Shown here: positions 10,072-21,228 of the stretch, in pieces
How positions within the stretch are numbered: the stretch's first letter is position 1
Layout of the letters: each line of letters opens with the position of its first letter
NCBI GenBank assembly: GCA_003833135.1
Contig: QZLH01001145.1
Location: 1-30,983, forward strand
Source of the DNA: Oehlia diaphana
Taxonomy: Eukaryota > Glomeromycota > Glomeromycetes > Glomerales > Glomeraceae
Reading direction: 5' to 3'
DNA: 30,983 nt
Notes under the pieces: model-generated
Seen by the model: only the letters and a program-made list of their open reading frames with translations
What the model was told of the DNA's origin: nothing
The model's database searches: none
Position numbers and translations under genes: made by a program

Positions 10072-12482
10072 TTAACCATTAACTATTTTACTAGATTTAT
10101 TATTAGTAACTGTGTTCACATTCTTCCCTTTTTTTGCCTTCTTTTTTGTTTCAGCTACCTTACCATCACCACCACCACCATACCTATTAAGGTATTCCTC
10201 TTCCTTTTTATCATCAATTTTTTTGAAAAGATATTCAGCTTTACCAAGTTTATGTCCAGGTAAAATATCAATAGTCCAAGTATCGGGTATATCTCTCAGT
10301 GGAGCGTTTAATTGTCTGCAAATAGATTCGGTAGTGGAAGGCATATAAGGGAAAAATAAGGCAGATAAAAGATAAATTAAATTAATGGCAATACCAATAA
10401 CTGTAGAACATTTTTCAATATTATTTTGAAATAGTGAATTATCTAGTTTTGATTCTTGTAAATAACCATTTCCTAATCTTGAAATTTCCATAGCAATCTC
10501 CAATCCAGCACGTAATTTAACATTTTCTAATGTTTCAATATAATTTTTTAATAAAGAATCAACATTTTCTATAAATTCTTTTTCTTCAATTCTGTCATAA
10601 GAAAATTCTGGTACGATACTATTATATTTTGATGCGGAAAATTTAATTACTCTATTAACAAGATTTCCTAAATTCGCAAGTAATTCATTATTATTTTTTG
10701 CAATGAATTCCTTCCACGTAAACACTGAATCGTTTGTTTCTGGTCGGCTTGTAATTAAATAATATCGCCATACTGAAACATTAATACCAGTATCTTTAGC
10801 ATCTGTACCAAAAACGCCAATATTGCGTGATTTAGAGAATTTGGTATTTTCATAATTCAAGTATTCTGTCACGTTAAATAATGAATTAGACCAATTAACA
10901 CTTTAAAAATGAATTCAATGTAAATAAATAAATAAATATATATATATATATTTATATAAATGTATCTCACCTGTCGTATTTATATGATATAACAAAGTCC
11001 AATCTTCACCTGTGCCAAATAAAGAACTTGGAAATATAACAGTATGGAATGGGACATTATCTTTTCCCATAAATTGATATAACTTAACGTCATCAGGATT
11101 CTTCCACCATTTTTCCCAATGTGGAGTATAATTTGCAGTAATAGATAAATAACTAACAGTAAAATTTTTTAAATTTAATTAATATAATCTTATGTATCTA
11201 AATGTTTTCCATTTCTCCAAATGGACATTTCGCCAAAAATGGATCAAAATACAGCTTACCCAATCGGAGCATCGAACCAGACATAAAATACTTTTTCTTT
11301 CATTTCTTCAAGTGGAACAGGAGTACCCCATTTAAGATCTCTAGTAATACAACGAGGTTTTAGACCTTCTTTAAGCCAAGAATTTGTAATAGTTTTACTA
11401 TTGGTTGACCATTTTCCTTCAACACTTGTTTTTATTACCCAATCTTCAACCGTTTTTTGCAGTGTAGCTAAATCTAAAAACATATGTTTAGATTCTCTCA
11501 TAATTGGTGTGCTTCCTTCTATTTTACAACGTGGATTAACTAATTCAGTCGCATTCAAGAGTTGTCCACAAGAATCACATTGATCTCCTCGAGCATCCTG
11601 CCAAGTTGAAAAAATTAACTACTTTATCGAAGGAATAGGAAATATTAAAGTTACATACCTCATAATTACATTTTGGACAAGTTCCTTCAACGTAACGATC
11701 GGCAAGGAATCTAACAGTTCGAAAAAAATAAATCAAAATAATATTTTTATTTAACCCTATATTTAAAAAAACATACCTCTGGCATTTTTCGCAAAATAAT
11801 TGTATCATAGCATCTTCAGAAAGATATCCATTTTTATAAAGTTTCATAAATATGTCCTGAGCAATTCTAACCAGATCAAAAAAAAAATTATATTTATCGT
11901 AAGTCGAATCTCAAAAAAAAAATTTTAATACTTACTCGGTTTGTTGTTGAGTGGTGGTTCTACCAAAATAATCAAAATCAAGTTCAAACCATTCATATAC
12001 TTGTTTATGGATGGCATTGTATTTATCACAAAGTTCTTGACAAGTAGTCCCTTCTTCAAGAGCTTTCGTTTCTGTTGCTGTACCATATTCATCTGTACCA
12101 CATACAAAAAGTGTATTATATCGACGTGCACGAGAATACCTATACACACAATTTAATAATAATTTTTATGAATATCCCAGAAAAAAAAAATTTTTTTTTA
12201 CGGTTTAATACCTAGCAAACACGTCTGCGCTTAGCACACTACCAATAATGTTTCCCAAATGAGGAATATTATTAACATAAGGTAACGCACTAGTAATCAA
12301 AATATTTCTTTCTCCCTTAATAGGCTCCCTATTATAAAAAAGTTCGTAAACTTCCTTCGTTAATAAAACCAAGCACCAATGTGAAATACAAATAAAGTTA
12401 CACAGTACTTATTTTTTTCTTTTTCAATTTCAAGAGCCACAACAGAATTTATTTTACGTTCAGACACTGAATTAGTCGACAT
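10072..12482 (-). CDS. Methionyl-tRNA synthetase, cytosolic
   Basis: This class Ia enzyme attaches methionine to tRNA-Met. Reading GT-AG junctions gives eight exons: 12482-12402, 12354-12212, 12139-11936, 11866-11777, 11710-11659, 11597-11260, 11152-10971 and 10865-10072. They total 1,884 nt (627 residues) and stay in frame. The start is [10 protein letters not shown]. The HIGH signature appears as HLGN (59-62), after the conserved ITSALPYVN. The zinc knobs show paired cysteines C168/C171, C184/C187 and C197/C200. The KMSKS loop is KFSKS (372-376), and a helical anticodon-binding domain follows. The C-terminus is a short Lys-rich tail without an EMAPII or GST-like extension. There is no obvious mitochondrial presequence, so I infer the cytosolic form. 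The first splice junction is the least certain, because another donor (after NS) also keeps frame. It is divergent from SRP72, with 218 bp between start codons. Confidence 0.95.
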
Positions 12483-12700
12483 TTTCAAAACTTTAATAAT
12501 TCAGTACGATAAAAATGTCGGAAACAATAGCTGATAGATCATTACAAATCAACTTTAATGTATATATCATGACACGTACTCACGTAATACTATTTAAGTA
12601 TGAAGTTGTATGAAGTTGCCGATCAGCCAATGAAATTTATCTAGATATTAAATCACTCGATCGTTAAATAGTTTTTTTTTATGGTTAGATATATGAAGAA
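12483..12700. promoter_or_regulatory. Divergent promoter between MetRS and SRP72
   Basis: The 218 bp between the two start codons must carry both promoters. A CCAAT box (12627-12631) and a direct repeat of GTATGAAGTT (just upstream, ~12598-12618) are the only conspicuous elements. There is no clear TATA box on either strand. An upstream ATG at 12681 opens a frame that closes after seven codons, just before the SRP72 start. Confidence 0.45.
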
Positions 12701-15363
12701 ATGACCACACAAGATAAAGAAGCTACTATTACACAATTATTCAAGGACGTTGAAAGACTTGTTAACCAAGAGGAATATACAAAAGCTCTCAGATCCCTTG
12801 ATAAAAGTAATAATAGTTGTTTTCGCTTAATACTAGTTAATTAATAATATTTTTTAATTAAAACTTTTTGATATAGTTCTTCAATCAAATCCAGAAGACA
12901 AAGATGCATTACATTGTAAAGTGGTATCATATATAAGATTAGGAAAATATCAAAATGCGTTAGATATTTTACACAAGAATTTTTCTGATTTTGATAAATT
13001 AAAATCAGAAGAAGCCTATTGTCTCTATAGACTAAATAAATTTGACGAATTATTAAATTTACTAAGGAAAAATAAATCAGGGAATAATAGTGAATTAAAT
13101 TTAAGACACTTGGAAGCTCAAATGGTGTGTTTTTTTTTATTCGTATGTAAAATTGTAAATTTGAAAAGTTTTTTTGTGTACAATTAAATTGGGTAATTAA
13201 TAGGCATATAAAACCGAAGATTACAATACTTCTATTGAGATTTATTATGCGTTACTACAAGAAGCCAATAAGGTACTAAGGAATTATAATATTTTCCAAA
13301 ACAACGTGATTGCAATAACATTTTGTTATAATACTTTATTTGTAGAATGATGATGTTTATAATGACATTCTTACTAATTTCAATGCTGCTAAAGCAGCTT
13401 TACTGTTTTCAGATGGTCATTTGGATGAGAAGGTGTGTGTGAAGTTATTTTATATAATTTTTGATTTTTATAATTTTAATTTTCTTTTCATATTTAGTAT
13501 GCGATGACAGATTCACTTAACACTTATGAGTTAGCTTACAATACGGCTTGTACATATATTGGCCAAAAAGATTATAAAAAAGCTGAAAAATTGTTTAACA
13601 TGGCCAAAAGTATATATAAAATTCTTTTTTCTTTTCACTTAAACTACCTGCCTCTTATACTTTATTTTTTTCCTTTGGCAGATATATGTAAGAAATCACT
13701 TTTATCAGAAGATTATACAGAAGATAAGATAGAAATAGAATTGGGAACAATTAACACACAATTAGGATATGTTTATCAATTACAAGGAAGAATTTCAGAA
13801 GCAATTGAAATTTATCAAAATATTCTTAAAGCAAAAGGAATGGATACCACAGTATCCGCAGTTGCATCAAATAATTTAGTAGCTGCTAAGAAAGATTCTG
13901 AATTATTTGATTCCGCAAGAAAATTAAGAATTGCAAGTTCAAAACATTTAGATACTAAGTTATTTAGAGGACAGAAACGTGTAATTGCTATGAATGAAGC
14001 GTTACTTTCGTTATACATGCATAAGGCAAGCAAGTCTAGTGTTTTTTTTTAAAAAAAACATTGTATTTTTTTGGTAACTCATCTTTTCTTTGTAGTATGC
14101 GGCATGTCAAGATTCAGCTCGTAAATTATTACAGATCTATCCAGAAAATGATGATTTGTATTTATTAATAGCATCTACATCATATTTACAAAAAAAAATT
14201 AACAAATCAATATCAGATTTACAAGAATTTGCTAAACTGAAACCCGAATCTTTACACATAAATTTTGCATTGATGCAATTACAATTAATAACATCCAACC
14301 CAAATAATGCATTAGAAACTTTTGAAAAGTATTTATTAACTATTAAAGAAGATAAAGAACGGTATAAACCTGGTTATGTTGGTTTATTGGTTTGGCTCTA
14401 TGAACAATCCGGTATGCACGAAAAGGCTATCAAAACCTTAGAAGATGCTGGCACTTTTTGGAAAAATAACTCTTCGGTAAATTAGATTTTTCAAATTAAA
14501 ACGTCTTTTCTTTTAACATACTTTACTGGATATTATTTATGTTTCTTTTGTATTTCTCATCAAACATAGTCGAGTGAAAGTACATTAATTCTTAAACAAA
14601 CAGCAGCATTTAAAATTAAAACAGGTCATTATCAAGAAGCTGCACAATATTACGAACAACTTGTTAAGGTTGATCCATTAGATACACAAGCAATTGCAGG
14701 TTTGGTATCAGCTTATTCTCATTATGATATCGAAAAAGCGGAACAATATGAGAGTTCTTTACCAGAAGTTAATTCTGGTGAAGGAACTGTTCCAATGGAT
14801 ATTGATGTGGATTCTATTGAAAGGATTGTACCTGGTGTAAAGAAAAGTTATTATAAGAAAACTGATGCTAAAATGTAAGTTCCGTGGCAAATTTAATTTG
14901 TTATTTAGAAGCGCTGGTTAATTACATTAATTATTTAGCGATAGACCTTCTCAAAAGACTCATAAAAAGAAAAAAAAGAGAAAGCCTCTCCTACCAAAGA
15001 GTTATGATCCTAGCATACCTCCAGATCCTGAGCGATGGATACCTAAACGTGAAAGATCCTCCTTTAAAGCAAAAGGAAAACGCAAACAACAATTAATGAA
15101 AGGTGGTTCTCAGGGTACTGCTGTTGCCGGTGGTGGTATTGGTGGTACTGGAAGTGCTAATATAGGGAAAAGGTGAGGTTTATTTGATGGATTTACTGCT
15201 TATAATGTCAAATTATAAAACTATTTATTTATTTTATAGTGCTGTATCCGAGAATCAAGCTGCAGCAACGGCGCAATCCACTCAATCCCAACAGCCACCA
15301 CCTAAACCTAAATCTGGTGATAATAAGAACAAGAAGAAGAAAAAGAAAGGAAATAAATGGTGA
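12701..15363 (+). CDS. SRP72: Signal recognition particle subunit SRP72
   Basis: SRP72 is the large TPR protein of the signal recognition particle; with SRP68 it binds SRP RNA in the complex that targets ribosomes to the ER. Ten exons read cleanly: 12701-12806, 12877-13124, 13204-13272, 13346-13432, 13498-13609, 13682-14025, 14096-14476, 14570-14874, 14939-15172 and 15240-15363. They total 2,010 nt (669 residues), close to the human length. Helical TPR pairs run through the first ~500 residues. The family signature PPDPERWIPKRERSSF (578-593) sits in the Lys-rich RNA-binding region, followed by Gly- and Gln/Pro-rich linkers and a poly-Lys end. The intron at 14026-14095 begins with GC rather than GT. 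The intron at 13610-13681 is 72 nt and free of in-frame stops. ATG 12701 is chosen because the earlier ATG at 12681 stops at once. Confidence 0.95.
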
Positions 15364-15605
15364 AAACATTAGTGAACATCTATTCGTACAAGTATCATTG
15401 TAGCATTCTTGTTGAATTTATTTATTAATACAACATGCGTGATTTTTTAAATATTTTATTACTTAATCTTGGATAGTCTTGTTGAAAATTGTGCATTTTT
15501 TATTATAATGTTAATTTTGCGTGCTTTAGTCGTGTGATCCAACTCTTTAATTTAAATTTATCAAAGAATTGAACAGTATAAAGTTTAAATTAATATTGGA
15601 TTGTA

Positions 15606-16808
15606 TTACGAAAAATGTTGCCCTTTCAAGTTCTTTTCACTTTCATTCTCACTAGGTGTATTTGTTGTAGATTCCCCTTCATCATCTTGTTTTATTAAAA
15701 CCTTGTATCTTCGCCAACACTGATTATCGGTCCTGCCGTTCATTTCAGCAGATATTTTAGACCATTTACCGACGCCAATTAACCCTACTAACCTCTTTAA
15801 TTCTTTATCTTCCTCTTCTGTCCAGGGATCTTTTTTAACAGAAGGGCTTAAGACATTCATCCAACGTTCACGACATTGAACATCAGTTCTTCCTAAGACA
15901 AATTTCTGGATCTTCACCCAATTTCCAACACCATACATGTTAACAGCATTTTTTAGAGCTTCATCCTCCTCTGTCTTCCATCTACCACGTCGTATAGCTG
16001 GATTCATTGTCTTTGTCCAACGATGAAGACATTGTTGTCCAGATCGATTCTCAAGGCAACCTGCAATCTGTTGCCAATTTTTTTCACCATATAAATCAAC
16101 TGCACGAGCTAATATTTCGTCTTCTTCTTTTGTCCATTTACGTGGTCCGCTAGTTTGTTTATTCCATTGCTTAAAACAATCTGCTGCTGTACGATTTGTA
16201 TTTAATTCCGTTGCGATTCGTTGCCAGTTGCGATTATTATGACGTGATGCAATTTGACGTAATTTTCTTGTTTCTGCGGCGGTCCATTCACTTTTGTTAA
16301 TACTAGGATGCTCATGAGTTGTCCATTGTATTATACATTCCTCAGGTGTCTTATTTTGAACATATTGTTTAGATAATTCACACCAATCCAAGCCTTCAAC
16401 ATTAATAAGGAAATATTGAGAATCTTTTTCTAGAACAGTGTCTAAAAGTTGATTTGATTGCATAGCTTTTAAGCATTCTCTGCGAAAGTTTTGGTCATAT
16501 ACACCTTGTGCCAACGCATCCTTTTCTTGTTGAATCCACTTAATGGGTTTAAACTTCTTCGGACGTTCTCTTAAATGGATATCATCATTTTTAGGTGGAG
16601 TGTTTCCATAAATATCTACAAAAAATGGAGGACCAAAATCTTTTGTCTTAGTTTCCGAAGAAAATTGGTTATTTTTAAGGTGCTTCAGTTTATTTTGAAG
16701 GTTAATATTCCTTGCAATTGCAGCTTCAACAGCGGCAATTTTCTTTTGTAGATTCGCTTGCAACTCGCGGTTGTATTTAAGTACTTCTGTAATATCTTTC
16801 TCCATCAA
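15606..16808 (-). CDS. Multi-Myb-repeat DNA-binding protein, SNAPC4-like
   Basis: A single 400-residue exon. An N-terminal coiled coil (about 1-48) is followed by one partial and four full Myb/SANT repeats. The half repeat lies at ~91-165 (DWCELSKQYV...IIQW), and full repeats at ~174-220, 225-275, 278-327 and 331-378, each with the spaced tryptophans and an R-x-x-x-Q-C-x-x-R/Q-W helix. The 4.5-repeat layout is that of SNAPC4 (SNAP190), which binds the proximal element of snRNA promoters for RNA polymerases II and III. Known metazoan SNAPC4 is much longer at the C-terminus; here the protein ends in an acidic/Ser-rich tail ~22 residues after the last repeat. A BAS1- or CDC5-like Myb is the alternative, less likely because of the repeat count. 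It converges with SRP72, with 242 bp between the stop codons, and its start lies 377 bp from the divergent UBAC2-like gene. Confidence 0.75.
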   Translation of the reverse strand: MMEKDITEVLKYNRELQANLQKKIAAVEAAIARNINLQNKLKHLKNNQFSSETKTKDFGPPFFVDIYGNTPPKNDDIHLRERPKKFKPIKWIQQEKDALAQGVYDQNFRRECLKAMQSNQLLDTVLEKDSQYFLINVEGLDWCELSKQYVQNKTPEECIIQWTTHEHPSINKSEWTAAETRKLRQIASRHNNRNWQRIATELNTNRTAADCFKQWNKQTSGPRKWTKEEDEILARAVDLYGEKNWQQIAGCLENRSGQQCLHRWTKTMNPAIRRGRWKTEEDEALKNAVNMYGVGNWVKIQKFVLGRTDVQCRERWMNVLSPSVKKDPWTEEEDKELKRLVGLIGVGKWSKISAEMNGRTDNQCWRRYKVLIKQDDEGESTTNTPSENESEKNLKGQHFS

Positions 16809-17185
16809 ATACTAAATGTTCATTTGTCTAAAACTAAATCGCGAGCATAAAAAAAATCTCGCAAAAAATTAAATTCAAACCATAAAGATCGTTTCGACTA
16901 TTTAGTAAGCGTCAGTTTTATTTTATTCTTTTGTACTACACGTATATATTCAAGTAGTATCGGAAACAATGGATCAGGATTTAAATAGAATGCCCAATAA
17001 CCCAATAACAGATAATCAGAGAAAATTCATTTGAATGTTGGACATTACTCATTTTAGTATGATATACAAGTGGACTATATTTCGATTACTTTAAAAGTAT
17101 AATAAACCTATTTTTTTTTAAATACGAAAAAACGGAGTATGTCAAATCGCTTATCCGCCTTTGTTGACATGCGATAAGGAAAATA
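16809..17185. promoter_or_regulatory. Divergent promoter between the Myb gene and the UBAC2-like gene
   Basis: This AT-rich 377 bp gap separates two divergent start codons and presumably carries both promoters. I see no TATA or CCAAT box that I would assign with confidence, and no additional reading frame. Confidence 0.3.
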
Positions 17186-18485
17186 ATGTCTACAGCACCC
17201 GGGAGTCAATCAGGTTAGTTAATTATTTAAAATATTCATTTAACTATTTTTTTTTATTGGTTCTAACGATCAATTGTTTACTACTACAGGTTTTCACAAT
17301 GCCCCCGTAACAAAAAGTCTCTTACTTTGTATAGGAGGATGCTCGCTAGTTGCATATTTGCTCGACAGCAGATCTTTATTTCATTTACAACTTATACCCA
17401 ACTTGACTACAAATCATGAAGTAAATTACAACCTTTGTATAAGTATTTTACAAACTAAATAAAATTTTTATTAATACTTTTTTTTTAATTAGTTTTGGCG
17501 GTTAATAACGTCACATAGTGTTTTAACTACATCGGGTGAATTTTTCTTTGGGAGTATAATAATATATCATCTTAGAATAATAGAACGCCAATTTGGATCA
17601 TCAAAATATGCGGTATGTGAATTAATGTAATTAAGTTATTGACATTTTTAGAATTCTACTAACAATTTCAACGCGTGCAGGCATTCTTTTTCGTGTCATC
17701 TGCATTATCGACAATCCTGGAAGTTGGTACACTTGCAATTGGCAGGCAATTTCATTTGAAATTCATACCTGCAGGTCCTTATGGTTTCATATTTGCAGCA
17801 CTTTATCAGTACTATAGAATGATTCCATATACTTATCAATATCGAGTATTTGGTATAAATATAAGTAATAGGGTTGTGAATTGTTTGAGTGTTATACCGG
17901 TAAATTTACAATTAATATTAATATTTATTATAATACTGACTTTTTTAAATGATCGTATTCTGACTATTATAGTTCCTTGTATATTAGTTCCTTTATTATC
18001 AATATCCATCTTCAATTGCCGCTAGTGTATGTGGGCTTTTATCCGGTGTCATATATAGGAGTGGTTTTTTGAGACTGAATAAATTCCGTTTTCCTGGATT
18101 TCTTAATCGATTCGCTTCAATGTTTATATTACCTTTATTGTCAACAAGATCATCTAGACGTTCACCATTTCTTATACTTGACCATCGGGGGCAAGAAGTT
18201 CAGCATAATCAAACTCGAACTCAAGCAAGGCGCCATGTTCCTGCGCAAGAGCCACCTCAGCCTATTGTAACACCACGAGTATGTTGAAACTTTTAATTTT
18301 AATGATTTAAAATTATTCTCATAATTATCCTTTATTTATAGCAACCAGTCGTTAATGAAGAAAATATCGCTGATTTGCGAGCTATGTTTCCTCAAAGTTC
18401 TCAAGAGGCTATCACGCGAGCTTTGCTTACATCCGATAATGATATTAATAGAGCGGTCCAGTTTTTACTGGACCATCATAATTAA
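17186..18485 (+). CDS. UBAC2/Dsc2-like ER rhomboid pseudoprotease with CUE/UBA domain
   Basis: Six exons keep frame: 17186-17213, 17290-17420, 17493-17612, 17681-17899, 17988-18278 and 18342-18485. They total 933 nt (310 residues). The N-terminal two thirds is a set of hydrophobic segments resembling derlin/rhomboid folds, with QYPSSIAASVCGLLSG as in UBAC2-type proteins. I see no rhomboid Ser-His pair, so it should be proteolytically inactive. A basic linker (RTQARRH) leads to a C-terminal ~35-residue CUE/UBA domain (273-307) with the ubiquitin-binding MFP motif (278-280) and a closing LL. Such proteins sit in the ER membrane and work with ubiquitin ligases in ER-associated degradation (UBAC2 in animals, Dsc2/Ucp14 in fission yeast). 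The intron at 17900-17987 must be removed, because reading through it truncates the protein before the CUE domain. Confidence 0.85.
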
Positions 18486-18819
18486 CAGATTCATTAATGT
18501 AATAACTTACTTTAATTAAACGAATATTATATTATAATAAGTTATTAGATTTACAAACATATTATGTTGGACTTTATGAACCAATTATATATAATTCATA
18601 TCGTACAACTGCCAAAAAATACTGAATCTTATATAAAATGTAGAGTTATAAAGAATTAGTTTCAAATTTACCTGTTTGCCAAAAAAATTTTTAAATTTCA
18701 TATAGAAAATTAATTAATGTAAATTAAATAAGTGCGTATCAAAGTCACATTAATCAGTGTGATCAATTATGTAACAGTACAAAAATAAACAAACTTAAAC
18801 AAGCATTAAAAAATAAACT

Positions 18820-19095
18820 TACACAATTTATCACTTACCAGAAATATCTTGCTTTTCCTGTTGAAATTGATGGTAATACTACCAGAATTAAAATTTAAAG
18901 TTTGCAAGTCTCAAAAAGTTTATCTTTAAAGAAATAAAGATATTAAAGATCCTAAACTTGGGAAAGTTGATATAGATGAAGGATATAAATTTGACAAAAT
19001 TAAAAATGAAGATATTAAACAAAAACTAATAAGCAGTAGGGGATTATTAGAAAGCTTGGAGATAAATCTAATTTCCTATAGTAGAATGCTTTAGT
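18820..19095 (+). pseudogene. Possible coding relic of unknown family
   Basis: The plus strand reads QKYLAFPVEIDGNTTRIK (from ~18838), then after a stop and frame change NKDIKDPKLGKVDIDEGYKF and DKIKNEDIKQKLISS up to ~19090. These stretches look protein-like, not like the surrounding AT-rich noise. The first part faintly resembles the ubiquitin-like N-terminus of Crinkler-type proteins (AFPVEI-D), but I would not assign it. Bases 18486-18819 and 19096-19475 contain nothing else I can support. Confidence 0.25.
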
Positions 19096-19475
19096 ATTAT
19101 TTATTATGTGTGGTTAAGTATAAATCAAATCTTAATTATAGATATTATATAATTATTAAATATAGTTTAATATAAAAATAAATGTTGAATAATTATAATA
19201 ATTATACTATATATCTATTAAAAATTTTACAATATTTTTTATTAGAGTGATCTTAATGCTTACCAGAAAGTAAATTCACTACAGGTAAAATACTGGTAAA
19301 ATTCATCTGAAATAATGTTTATATTATTTATTTTTAAAAAATATAAAAAAAAAAAAAAAATTAACATGGTATTATATAATCAATAATATAATAAAAAAAC
19401 TGAATAATATAAATAAATAAAAACGTAAAATTTTCTTTAATAAATATTGTTTTATAGTTATTGAGTAAAAATAAT

Positions 19476-19881
19476 CAAATTTTATTATTGCCCTTTTCAA
19501 ATTAATATACCTCCTCTAAATATCATCTCAAAAAAAATAATTATCAAAAAGTTGTGATTATAGGCAATTTTATTGTATTATTATATAGAAAAGAGGTTGA
19601 TTATTAGTGATTCTGAAAGAATTTTGGTAATTTTCTCAATTCTTAAAGTAGTTTTCTTGCTAAAAACAATTGTATTACACAAGATTTTAAAATTTGTTTA
19701 TAATGAAACTACTTTAAGAATTGAGAAAATTACTAAAATTCTTTTAGAATCACTAATAATTAACTCCTTTTTTATATAATAATACAATAAAATTGCCTAT
19801 AATCGCAAATTTTTGATAATCATTTTTTTAGAGATAATATTTAAAGGGTATATTAATTTGAAAAAAACAATAAAGTAATGA
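19476..19881. repeat. Long near-palindrome (~180 bp arms, 47 bp loop)
   Basis: The left arm 19476-19656 and right arm 19704-19881 are inverted copies. For example, AATTTTCTCAATTCTTAAAG (19629-19648) pairs with CTTTAAGAATTGAGAAAATT (19712-19731), and GATTATAGGCAATTTTATTG (19556-19575) pairs with its inverse at ~19784-19803. Identity is roughly 85-90%, and weaker pairing continues outward to about 19430 and 19905. It may be a foldback transposon or the product of an inverted duplication. The 68-residue open frame inside it (19573-19779) is not a gene. Confidence 0.8.
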
Positions 19882-19905
19882 ATTATAAGAAAAATATTTA
19901 AAATC

Positions 19906-20580
19906 TCAACCTCTTACTTATTAGAGTACAGTGATTCTTTATATAGTTTTTCATTCTACCTTATAGAATGTATTGTAATATTATACAATTTTATATTTGT
20001 TTTAATTAAATAATATATAATACATATCTTTATTGCAATTTTGATATTATTTTACTATTATTAGTTTCTTATACATTAATATGATTTAAAATTTTATGCA
20101 TTACTTTTTTTTTCCTATCATTCAATACTACTTTTTATTTTTTTTTTACAAACAGCTTCTCAAATTTTAGTAATAATATAAAATCTGCTATTATATCAAT
20201 TAGTTATTATTATAATTTATAAAGAAAATATATTATTATAATTTTATTATATTTAATATTTTCTACTTTCATATTATTTTTTAAATCAATTGTATTTTGA
20301 CTTTTTTGTTTAATTAAAATAAAATCTTTTAGTAATTTTACTAATTTGTTATTATTTCCAGTTTCTAATGCAATATTAATTGCAGTTTTATAATTAAAAA
20401 TGCCACTAGTCAAAATAAAAATATTTGACTTTATACCAATTTGGCTTATATTTGGCCAAAATCAAAATTATTCAACTTAAATTAGTAATGATCCACTATT
20501 CGATCTATATTCAACTTGATTGAATAATGGTTGAATATCATATTCGATTATGCTGAATAATTAAATATTTATTACATTAA
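19906..20580. other. AT-rich spacer with a weak protein-like fragment
   Basis: No gene can be supported. On the minus strand, 20413-20300 reads NYKTAINIALETGNNNKLVK, which faintly resembles an ankyrin-type helix pair, but the frame is short and has no partner exons that I can see. Bases 20440-20580 contain degenerate 'ttgaataatggttgaatat' words. Confidence 0.2.
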
Positions 20581-20734
20581 GGGCAGTGACATTTATTACG
20601 TAATATCCATTTACTATAGAGCTTACCCCCCTCCCCCCCTCATCTTATGTCAAAATCTTACGTTATATTATATATAATAAGACCTTTAGATACCCCCCAC
20701 CCCCTAAAATATTACGTAATAAATGTCACTCCCC
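20581..20734. mobile_element. PIF/Harbinger-like MITE, 154 bp
   Basis: The inverted ends are GGGCAGTGACATTTATTACG (20581) and, inverted from 20734, GGGGAGTGACATTTATTACG. They are identical over 22 bp starting at AGTGAC. Both sides are flanked by TAA, the 3 bp target duplication typical of PIF/Harbinger elements. C-rich runs (CCCCCCTCCCCCCC and CCCCCCACCCCC) lie inside. Bases 20735-21228 hold no further feature I recognise. Confidence 0.8.
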
Positions 20735-21228
20735 TAATAAATAATAATATATATGTTGTGTCTCAGATTGATTCTTGCCTCAGATTAAAACTCACCAATA
20801 GAATGTGACAGTTAATGTTATTACATGTGATGATCTATATAGTAATATTACTATATATGGAAATATCATGTGCTTTAGCCTTCATTTCACACAAGATGTA
20901 CATATACAAATATACAATTTTTTAATTTTTTTTATTAATAAATTTACTAAAATGTTCAAACTAAGATCGATTGCTGAATTGAAGTAATTTATTAGCAAAA
21001 ATGAAATTTTCTATTTACAGAAATAACAGCTAAATATTCTTTAGAGTTAATTCGATTTGATATTTGATATTTCACTGGTATAAATCATCCTAAAATATTA
21101 TATATTGAAATCAAATTATCTCTGCTAATCGGATAGAAACTATTTTCTTACAATTCGACATTGCAAGTTTTGACATCATCATTGATACTAAAATAATATC
21201 AAATTGATGATGAACTGGCAGCTTTATA

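Noticed and set aside
13815..14033. 72-codon minus-strand frame over SRP72
   Set aside because: It is the antisense shadow of a well-supported SRP72 exon.
19573..19779. 68-codon open frame
   Set aside because: It spans the centre of the long near-palindrome and has no protein-like character.
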